Origin: DATEDA01 sp963789885
Lineage (GTDB): Bacteria > Pseudomonadota > Gammaproteobacteria > Burkholderiales > SG8-39
Assembly (NCBI GenBank): GCA_963789885.1
Contig: CAWBNB010000046.1
Span: 56,027 to 120,026 of the forward strand
Direction of reading: 5' to 3'
Length of the DNA: 64,000 bases
The translations under genes and the position numbers were made by a program. This document shows positions 55,038 to 64,000 of this stretch, in pieces. The notes beneath the pieces are model-generated. The model was not told the DNA's origin, made no database searches, and saw nothing but the letters and a program-made list of their open reading frames with translations. The first letter of the stretch is position 1, and each line of letters begins with the position of its first letter.

Positions 55038-56932
55038 GTAGGCGGCAGATCGTTCTCTCCACCGGGGCGGTCGCGGCCGTGCTCGCGGCATCGCCTGCGT
55101 TTGCGCAGGCGGTGTCGTCGGACTGGCGCATCCTCACCTTCGGAGTGTTCGGCGCGATCATCGCCGTCACGATGTGGGTAACGTACCTTGCGGCGAAGCG
55201 CACCAAGACCGCAGCCGACTTCTACACCGCCGGCGGCGGAGTGTCCGGCCTGCAGAACGGCTGGGCCATCGCCGGCGACTACCTTTCGGCCGCATCGTTC
55301 CTCGGCATCGCCGGGCTGATCTCGCTCTACGGCTACGACGGCTTCATGTACTCGGTCGGCTGGCTGGTCGCCTACATCACGGTGCTGCTCGTCATCGCCG
55401 AGCCGTGCCGGAACATCGGCAAGTACACGATGGGCGACATCCTCGCCTTCCGCAACAACCCGAAGACCGTCAAGACCTTCATGGCGCTGTCGACCATCAC
55501 CGTCTCGACCTTCTACCTGACCGCCCAGATGGTCGGCGGCGGGGTGCTGGTGAAGACGCTGATCGGGATCGACTACGAGATCTCGGTCGCGGTCGTGGGC
55601 GTGCTGATGCTCGCTTACGTGCTGTTCGGCGGCATGGTTGCGACGACGTACGTGCAGATCATCAAGGCGATCCTGCTCGTTATCGCGTCCCTCGTGATGG
55701 TGGCGCTGGTCTGGGGCCAGTATGGGTTCAGCCTGCCCGGGTATCTCGGGGCGGTGGTCGGCGACACCGACGTCCAGGCACAGGTCGCGCGACTGCTCGG
55801 CGACGGCGCGCGCAACATGACGCCGGCGGAGCTGGGTCAGCGATTCCTGGAACCGGGGTTGCTGTTCAAGAGCCCGATCGACCAGATCTCGCTCGGCATG
55901 GCGCTCGTCTTCGGTACCGCGGGGCTGCCGCACATCCTGATGCGGTTCTTCACCGTGCCGACGGCGCAGGCTGCGCGCAAGAGCGTGATCTGGGCGATGG
56001 CGATCATCGGCGGGTTCTACCTGCTGACGCTGTTCCTCGGCACCGGGGCGGCGATGCTCGTCGGCGCACCGGCGATCACCGAGATCGACCGCGGCGGCAA
56101 CATGGCCGCGCCGCTACTTGCTCAGTACCTCGGCGGCGGAAAGGACTCGCTCCTCGGCAACCTCATGCTCGCATTCGTCGCCGCGGTGGCGTTCGCGACT
56201 ATCGTCGCGGTGGTGGCGGGCCTCGTGCTCGCCGCGGCCTCGGCGATGTCGCACGACATCTGGGTCGGCGTCATCAAGGGCGACAAGACGACTTCGAAAG
56301 AAGAGCTGAAGGCCGCGCGCATCTGCTCGCTGATCGTGGGGGTCATCGCGATCGCGATCGGTATCCTCGCCCGGGGCCAGAACGTGGCCCACTTGGTGGC
56401 GCTGGCGTTCGCCGTCGCGGCTTCGGCAAACCTGCCCGTTGTGCTGCTCACGCTGTACTGGAAGCGGTGCAACACCGGCGGTGTGGTCGCAGGTCTCGTG
56501 ATCGGCACGTTCGCCGCGATCGCGCTGGTCCTCGTCTCGCCGAACATGACCTACCCGACGCAGATCAGGGCCACTCAGGAGCGGGCGATCAAGGCTGCCG
56601 ACGAGCGGATCGCGAAACTCAGCGCCGAGCTTCCGGGGCTGACCGACGGGGCCGCGATCGACACGGCGAAGAAGACGCTCGCCGTCGCGGAGAAGACCAG
56701 GGCGGGGGCCCAGGCGCAGATCAAGGCGCTGGGCGATTCGACGACCTCGCTCGTGGGCCTGAGCGAGCCGTGGTTCCCGCTGCGCAACCCCGGCCTCATT
56801 TCGATTCCGCTCGGGTTCCTCGCCGTGCTGATCGGTTCGCTGCTCTACCGCGACCGTCGCGCGGAGGAAATGTGGGAGGAACTGTACGTGCGGTCGAACA
56901 CGGGCATCGGGCGGGCCGCGGCGTCGCATTGA
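55034..56932 (+). CDS. actP: Cation/acetate symporter, ActP family
   Basis: Sodium:solute symporter (632 residues) importing acetate or short monocarboxylates. It has a cleavable leader (VAAVLAASPAFAQA), the SSS signature region (AIAGDYLSAASFLGIAGLIS), and about 13-14 helices. An uncommon feature is a soluble, coiled-coil-like insert of about 60 residues (roughly 513-575, from ATQERAIKAADERIAKLSAE onwards) between two late helices. It is cotranslated with the DUF485 partner and lies in the acs locus. Confidence 0.9.
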   Translation: MSRRQIVLSTGAVAAVLAASPAFAQAVSSDWRILTFGVFGAIIAVTMWVTYLAAKRTKTAADFYTAGGGVSGLQNGWAIAGDYLSAASFLGIAGLISLYGYDGFMYSVGWLVAYITVLLVIAEPCRNIGKYTMGDILAFRNNPKTVKTFMALSTITVSTFYLTAQMVGGGVLVKTLIGIDYEISVAVVGVLMLAYVLFGGMVATTYVQIIKAILLVIASLVMVALVWGQYGFSLPGYLGAVVGDTDVQAQVARLLGDGARNMTPAELGQRFLEPGLLFKSPIDQISLGMALVFGTAGLPHILMRFFTVPTAQAARKSVIWAMAIIGGFYLLTLFLGTGAAMLVGAPAITEIDRGGNMAAPLLAQYLGGGKDSLLGNLMLAFVAAVAFATIVAVVAGLVLAAASAMSHDIWVGVIKGDKTTSKEELKAARICSLIVGVIAIAIGILARGQNVAHLVALAFAVAASANLPVVLLTLYWKRCNTGGVVAGLVIGTFAAIALVLVSPNMTYPTQIRATQERAIKAADERIAKLSAELPGLTDGAAIDTAKKTLAVAEKTRAGAQAQIKALGDSTTSLVGLSEPWFPLRNPGLISIPLGFLAVLIGSLLYRDRRAEEMWEELYVRSNTGIGRAAASH

Positions 56933-56956
56933 GAACTGCTCCGCAGGGAGACTCCC

Positions 56957-56984
56957 GCCGGCCGGCGTGAAGACGCCGGCCGGC
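56957..56984 (+). repeat. Perfect 12-bp hairpin after actP
   Basis: GCCGGCCGGCGT (56957-56968) and ACGCCGGCCGGC (56973-56984) pair perfectly around a GAAG loop, 24 bp after the actP stop. There is no T-run. It could attenuate readthrough into the signalling genes or stabilise the upstream mRNA. Confidence 0.65.
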
Positions 56985-56993
56985 AACGGCCTT

Positions 56994-57191
56994 ATGAGGA
57001 GTGATATCGGTCCGGCAGCGCGAGTGATCGCGGTCTTCCTGCTCGGCTGCCTCGCCTTCGGCTACCCACTGCTCGCGCTGTTCAACGTCCCGGCGACGGT
57101 GCTCGGCGTGCCGGTGCTCTATCTCTATGTCTTCGGCGCCTGGGCGGTGCTGATCCTGCTGATCCTCTGGGCCGTTTCGCGCGCATCCTGA
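56994..57191 (+). CDS. Small membrane protein upstream of the transporter-kinase
   Basis: A 65-residue protein with two predicted membrane helices (VIAVFLLGCLAFGYPLLALF and LYLYVFGAWAVLILLILWAV). It ends 1 bp before the next gene. The ATG at 56994 has no clear ribosome site; a GTG at 56967 inside the hairpin would extend it by nine residues. Small two-helix proteins often sit before CrbS/CbrA-like kinases, perhaps as a membrane partner. Function unknown. Confidence 0.7.
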   Translation: MRSDIGPAARVIAVFLLGCLAFGYPLLALFNVPATVLGVPVLYLYVFGAWAVLILLILWAVSRAS

Positions 57192-57192
57192 A

Positions 57193-59933
<2,741 letters not shown>

Positions 59934-59937
<4 letters not shown>

Positions 59938-60302
59938 CGAAACGGGTGCTGATCGCCGACGACGAGCCGAACATCGTCGCCTCCCTCGAGTTCCTGATGG
60001 AGCAGGCCGGATTCGAGGTGAAGGTCGCCGCCGACGGCGGTGCGGCGCTCGCGCTCTTCGCGAGCTTCCTTCCTGATCTCGTGCTGCTCGACGTGATGAT
60101 GCCGGTGAAGAACGGCTACGAGGTGTGTCAGCAGCTCAAGAGCGACCCGGGCACGCGCGACGTGAAGGTGATTCTCCTCTCGGCCAAGGGGCGCGACGTG
60201 GAGGTCGCCAAAGGGCTCGAGCTCGGCGCAGATGCGTACGTCACCAAGCCCTTCTCCACGCGCGAGCTCGTCGCGAAGGTCAAGGAGCTTCTCGGCGCAT
60301 GA
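59934..60302 (+). CDS. Stand-alone response regulator receiver
   Basis: A 122-residue CheY-like protein made of a receiver domain only. Acidic pocket D9-D10-E11, phosphorylation site D53 (LLDVMMPVKNG), and K105 (YVTKPFSTREL). There is no DNA-binding output, unlike CrbR, the LuxR-type partner of CrbS. It overlaps both neighbours (ATGA at each end), so the kinase, this receiver and the exonuclease fusion are made together. Confidence 0.92.
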
Positions 60303-62434
60303 CCCGGGGAGCGCTGGCGGCCGCGGTCGTGCCGCCCGCGGTGGCGCTCGCGACCCTTGCCACTGCTGCGGTAGTCGTCTGGAACGATCTCGATCCGGGC
60401 GGTCGCACTGCGATCGCGACGATTCTGACGCCACCGCGCATCGGGTTGCTGGTGCTCTTCGCGCTCGCGCTCGCCGCGGCGCTCGGTTTCCTCGGGCATC
60501 GGCTATTCGCCGCCACGGGCGGTACGGCGCAGCGGCTGGCGGAGGAAGTCCGGCTGATCGCGCAGGGGAATCCGTCACACCGCGTCGCGCCGTCCGGAGC
60601 AGCCGAGCTGCAGGCGCTCGCCGGCGCGGTCAACGAGCTGGCCGAGGTGCGGTCCGCGCTTGCGGCTGACGTGACGGCGACGGTAGCCGACGCAAACGCG
60701 CGCGTCGAGGCCGAGCGCAGCCGGCTTGCCGCGCTGATCGCCGAGCTCGACCAGAGCGTGCTCGTCTGCAATCGCGAGGGCAGGATCCTGCTCTACAACG
60801 CCGCGGCGCAGCGCATCCTCGGCGGCGGCGACGCTTCGCTCCTCGGTCTCGGCCGCTCGGTGTTCGGCATCGTCGACCGCAATCTCATTCTGCATGCGGT
60901 CGAGGCGATGGAGCGGCAGCTCGAACGGAGGGAACGCGAGGGCACGCATTTCGTCACCGCGACCGCCGACGGGCGGCTGCTGCGGGTGCAGGCGGCCCCG
61001 GTTCCGGACCGGGCGGCCGAGGGAGCGCCCGCGAGCGGCCTCGCCGGCTACGTGCTGCTGCTCGGGGATGTGACCGAGTCGGTCGACGCGGAATCGAAGC
61101 GAGTCGCCCTGTTCCAGAAACTCGTCGAAGGCACGCGGGCAGGGCTCGCGAGCATCCGCGCGGCGAGCGAGAACCTGGCGGCGCATCCTGGGATGGAGGA
61201 GGGACGGCGGACGCGCTTCGCGGGGATCATCCAGGACGAGGCGGTACGGCTCTCGGATCTCCTGCACGCGACCACCGCAGACGCCTCGGAGCGCCTCAAG
61301 GTCCGCTGGCCTCTGGAGGAGATGCGCGGCGAGGATCTCCTCACCCTCGCGCGCAGCCGCATCGAACGGCGCGTCGGGCTGGCGACCAAGCTCGAATCGG
61401 TCGACCCCGAGCTGTGGCTCCGGGTGGACAGTTTTTCGCTCGCCCAGGGCCTTGGCTATCTCGCGCGCCGGCTGCAGGACGAGTTCGCGGTGCGCGAGGT
61501 GCGCTTCCGCCTGCTGCCGGCGGGCGGACATGGCCAGCTCGACGTGATGTGGCGCGGGGCGCCGCTCGCGTCGGAAACCGCGTTCGCCTGGCAGAACGAT
61601 CCGTTCACGCTCGGCGGCGAGGACAGCCCGCTCACGCTCGCGCAGGTGATCGAGCGCCATGGTGGCGAGACCTGGTATCAGCGCGATCTGCCGGCGCAGC
61701 TTGCCTATTTCCGTCTGCTCCTGCCGCTGGCGGAAGGCCGGCGCGGGAGCCGGGGGCGAGGGGAGATGTCAAGCCGACCCGAGTTCTACGATTTCGACCT
61801 CTTCCGCCGGTCGGCGGCGAGCGAGGCGCTCGACGAGCGGCGGCTGGCGGAGCTCGAGTACACCGTGTTCGATACGGAGACGACGGGCCTCAACCCGGCC
61901 GAGGGCGACGAGATCATCGCGATCGGCGCGGTCCGGATTCTCAACGGGCGGGTACTCGCAGGCGAGACGTTCGAGTCGCTCGTCGACCCGCAACGGAGCC
62001 TGCCAGAGGCGTCGGTGGCGGTGCACGGGATCACGCGCGAGATGCTCGCGGGGCAGCCGGCGATCGACGCGGTGCTGCCCCGGTTTCGGCGGTTTGCCGA
62101 GGACACGGTGCTCGTCGGCCACAACGCGGCCTTCGATATGCGCTTTCTGCAGCTGAAGGAGGCGCAGACGGGCGTGCGCTTCGAGCAGCCGGTGCTAGAC
62201 ACGCTGCTCCTCTCGGCGGTCGCGCACCCGGAGCAGGGCTCGCACAGCCTCGAGGAGATCGCGGGTCGCCTCGGCGTGAACGTCGTCGGCCGGCATACGG
62301 CGCTTGGGGACGCGCTGGTCACGGCGGAGGTTTTCCTGCGACTCGTGCCGGTGCTGTCGGAGCGCGGGATTCGCACGCTCGGCCAGGCCCGCGCGGCGGC
62401 GGAGAAAACGTACTACGCGCGGCTCAAGTACTAA
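60299..62434 (+). CDS. PAS/pseudo-histidine-kinase fused to a DnaQ-like exonuclease
   Basis: A 711-residue fusion. Two N-terminal membrane helices (to about 70), a HAMP-like stretch (75-130), a PAS domain (about 145-265: LIAELDQSVLVCNREGRILL), then a kinase-like region that lacks key residues: the HisKA phospho-His is absent in KLVEGTRAGLASIRAASENL, and the HATPase N and G boxes are not recognisable. The C-terminal exonuclease (about 520-700) is intact: D525, E527 (FDTETTG), N609, D613 (GHNAAFDM), H666, D671. The architecture suggests a membrane receptor that controls a nuclease and no longer phosphorylates. Overlaps the receiver gene. Confidence 0.85.
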   Translation: MTRGALAAAVVPPAVALATLATAAVVVWNDLDPGGRTAIATILTPPRIGLLVLFALALAAALGFLGHRLFAATGGTAQRLAEEVRLIAQGNPSHRVAPSGAAELQALAGAVNELAEVRSALAADVTATVADANARVEAERSRLAALIAELDQSVLVCNREGRILLYNAAAQRILGGGDASLLGLGRSVFGIVDRNLILHAVEAMERQLERREREGTHFVTATADGRLLRVQAAPVPDRAAEGAPASGLAGYVLLLGDVTESVDAESKRVALFQKLVEGTRAGLASIRAASENLAAHPGMEEGRRTRFAGIIQDEAVRLSDLLHATTADASERLKVRWPLEEMRGEDLLTLARSRIERRVGLATKLESVDPELWLRVDSFSLAQGLGYLARRLQDEFAVREVRFRLLPAGGHGQLDVMWRGAPLASETAFAWQNDPFTLGGEDSPLTLAQVIERHGGETWYQRDLPAQLAYFRLLLPLAEGRRGSRGRGEMSSRPEFYDFDLFRRSAASEALDERRLAELEYTVFDTETTGLNPAEGDEIIAIGAVRILNGRVLAGETFESLVDPQRSLPEASVAVHGITREMLAGQPAIDAVLPRFRRFAEDTVLVGHNAAFDMRFLQLKEAQTGVRFEQPVLDTLLLSAVAHPEQGSHSLEEIAGRLGVNVVGRHTALGDALVTAEVFLRLVPVLSERGIRTLGQARAAAEKTYYARLKY

Positions 62435-62443
62435 CCGCGGCGA

Positions 62444-62449
62444 TACAAT
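62444..62449 (+). promoter_or_regulatory. Candidate -10 box close to the flavoprotein start
   Basis: TACAAT ends only 7 bp before the ATG at 62457, so transcription would begin at or next to the start codon, giving a leaderless message. The -35 region is poor and the gene has no ribosome site, which agrees with this reading but does not prove it. Confidence 0.4.
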
Positions 62450-62456
62450 CGGGCGC

Positions 62457-63869
62457 ATGAACGCAGCAGAGCTCGTAGCGCACTTCGCGAAGATCGTCGG
62501 CGACAAGCACGTTCTCACCGACGCCCGCGACACCGCGGCGTACGCGACCGACTGGCGCAAGCGCTATCTGGGCGCGCCGCTCGCGGTCGTGCGGCCGGGC
62601 ACGACGGTGGAGGTCGCGGGGGTCGTCAAGGCGTGTGCCGAGACGCGGACCGCGATCGTCCCGCAGGGCGGGAACACCGGCCTGTGCGGCGGCGCGACCC
62701 CGGACGGAAGCGGCCAGCAGGTCATCGTCAGCCTGGGGCGGATGAACCGGATCCGGGCGATCGATCCGCTCAACAACACGATGACGGTCGAAGCCGGCTG
62801 CGTGCTCGCGAGCCTGCAGCAGGCGGCGGACGAGGCGGACCGTCTCTTCCCGCTCAGCCTCGCGGCCGAAGGCAGCTGCGCGATCGGCGGCAATCTCTCG
62901 ACCAACGCCGGCGGCGTGCAGGTGCTGCGCTACGGCAACACGCGCGAGCTCGTGCTCGGTCTGGAGGTCGTACTGCCTTCGGGCGAGGTCTGGGACGGGC
63001 TGCGCGGCCTGCGCAAGGACAACACGGGGTACGACCTGAAGCACCTCTTCGTCGGCGCCGAGGGGACGCTCGGCATCATCACCGCTGCGGTACTGAAGCT
63101 GTTTCCCAAGCCCAGGGCGCAAGCCACCGCGGTCGCGGCGCTCGCGACGCCCCGCCACGCGCTGCAGCTGCTCGAGCACGTGCAGGCGCACTGCGGCGAC
63201 CGGCTGACCGGCTTCGAGCTGATCTCGGCGATCTGCATCGACCTCGTGCGGAAGCACTTCCCGCGCGTGCCGGCGCCGTTCGCCGCGAGCTATCCGCAGT
63301 ACGCGCTGATCGAGCTGTCGGATACGCAGGGCGGGGCGGGAGTCGGGGAGATGCTGGAGGCGACGCTCGCCGACGCGATCGAATCCGGCCTGGCACTCGA
63401 CGCGGTGGTCGCGGCGAGCGTGGAGCAGGCGAAGAATCTGTGGGCGCTACGGGAGTACATCTCCGAGGCGCAGGCGGGGGAAGGGCAGAACATCAAGCAC
63501 GACATCTCCATTCCGATCTCGCGGATCGGCGATTTCATCGAAGTCACGGACGCGAAGCTTGCCGCGGCGTTTCCAGGAATCAGGATGGTGACTTTCGGGC
63601 ACCTGGGCGACGGGAACCTCCACTACAACGTGTCGCATCCGGAGGACGGCGACGAAGACGCGTTCATTGCTCGCACCGAGGAAGTCAACCGCGTCGTGCA
63701 CGACAGCGTCGTCGCGTTCGGCGGCTCGATCAGCGCCGAGCACGGCATCGGACAGTACAAGCGCGGCGAGATCGTGCGCTACAAGTCGCCGGTGGAGATC
63801 CAGCTGATGCGGGCGGTCAAGCGGGCGGTCGACCCGCTGGGGATCATGAATCCGGGGAAGGTGCTGTGA
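62457..63869 (+). CDS. FAD-binding 2-hydroxyacid dehydrogenase, GlcD type
   Basis: A 470-residue flavoprotein of the FAD_binding_4 plus FAD-oxidase C-terminal family, which includes GlcD, D-lactate and D-2-hydroxyglutarate dehydrogenases. FAD-binding segments are VPQGGNTGLCGGATPDG and SLAAEGSCAIGGNLSTNAGG; the active-site loop is FGHLGDGNLHYN and the C-terminal SAEHGIGQYKRGE. Glycolate oxidase partners GlcE and GlcF are not next to it, so a single-subunit D-lactate or D-2-hydroxyglutarate dehydrogenase is likely. Confidence 0.88.
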   Translation: MNAAELVAHFAKIVGDKHVLTDARDTAAYATDWRKRYLGAPLAVVRPGTTVEVAGVVKACAETRTAIVPQGGNTGLCGGATPDGSGQQVIVSLGRMNRIRAIDPLNNTMTVEAGCVLASLQQAADEADRLFPLSLAAEGSCAIGGNLSTNAGGVQVLRYGNTRELVLGLEVVLPSGEVWDGLRGLRKDNTGYDLKHLFVGAEGTLGIITAAVLKLFPKPRAQATAVAALATPRHALQLLEHVQAHCGDRLTGFELISAICIDLVRKHFPRVPAPFAASYPQYALIELSDTQGGAGVGEMLEATLADAIESGLALDAVVAASVEQAKNLWALREYISEAQAGEGQNIKHDISIPISRIGDFIEVTDAKLAAAFPGIRMVTFGHLGDGNLHYNVSHPEDGDEDAFIARTEEVNRVVHDSVVAFGGSISAEHGIGQYKRGEIVRYKSPVEIQLMRAVKRAVDPLGIMNPGKVL

Positions 63870-63871
63870 GA

Positions 63872-63877
63872 TAGAAT
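63872..63877 (+). promoter_or_regulatory. Candidate -10 box for tRNA-Ser
   Basis: TAGAAT lies 26 bp before the tRNA gene, just after the stop codon of the flavoprotein gene. No clear -35 element is visible. Transcription from here would give a short 5' leader removed by RNase P. Confidence 0.3.
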
Positions 63878-63903
63878 CGCGCGCCGCGTGAGCTTGTCGG
63901 CAC

Positions 63904-63994
<91 letters not shown>

Positions 63995-64000
63995 CAGAGT

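Noticed and set aside
56957..56984. Rho-independent terminator after actP
   Set aside because: The hairpin is perfect but is followed by AACGGCC and not by a T-run, so it is listed only as a hairpin.

Overview
The window is a high-GC chromosomal segment from a heterotrophic betaproteobacterium, most likely of the order Burkholderiales. Evidence for this is the uninterrupted order sdhC-sdhD-sdhA-sdhB-sdhE-gltA-sucA-sucB-lpdA-zapE, the TRAP transporters, a full protocatechuate ortho-cleavage set, and strong G/C preference at third codon positions. It is almost wholly coding. No insertion sequence, prophage, CRISPR array or rRNA was seen; one tRNA gene lies at the right edge.

Layout. 1-9811 (+): a TRAP permease and binding protein, a shikimate/quinate dehydrogenase, then pcaI-J-H-G-B-D-C and pobA, which take 4-hydroxybenzoate through protocatechuate to 3-oxoadipyl-CoA. 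9846-18611: a lipoprotein (-), SlyD (+), then a long minus-strand run of aconitase, a thioredoxin-fold protein, an exported protein, two CitE-like CoA-ester lyases flanking a MaoC hydratase, and malate dehydrogenase. A 586-bp non-coding divergent region follows. 19198-31162 (+): the TCA-cycle superoperon plus ZapE. 31199-36370 (+): AcuI-like reductase, PrpE, an exported heme-binding-like protein, fumarase C. 36461-37084: an unusual SET-domain protein. 37088-37915 (-): an IclR regulator divergent from a compact eight-gene plus-strand cluster (37951-43567) that contains two heme-oxygenase-fold proteins and has no function I recognise. 43569-48554 (-): fumarase A, a tiny membrane ORF, an adhesin-E-like protein, an acyl-CoA ligase and a third CitE-like lyase. 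48828-62434 (+): an acetate-use and signalling locus (acs, two DUF294 proteins around a DnaQ-like exonuclease, DUF485, ActP, a CrbS-like transporter/kinase, a stand-alone receiver, and a pseudokinase-exonuclease fusion). 62457-63994: a GlcD-type flavoprotein and tRNA-Ser(GGA).

How the genes work together. Aromatic acids (pca/pobA), acetate (acs/actP), propionate (prpE/acuI) and possibly C4-C5 CoA esters (CitE/MaoC genes) all drain into the TCA cycle encoded in the middle. The theme is carbon scavenging feeding central metabolism.

Sequence quality. Ten genes carry breaks in an otherwise perfectly conserved frame. I count sixteen places where one extra base restores homology when skipped, and two of the opposite sense; twelve of the eighteen lie between 49.2 and 53.6 kb. 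Removing them gives normal family lengths in every case. I treat them as probable consensus errors and annotate those genes at full extent, but list the pattern as a finding.

Best candidates for something undescribed: the IclR-linked cluster with a catalytic/degenerate heme-oxygenase-fold pair; the pseudokinase-DnaQ fusion inside the acetate locus; and the SET protein with an N-terminal Asn-Gly pentapeptide repeat.
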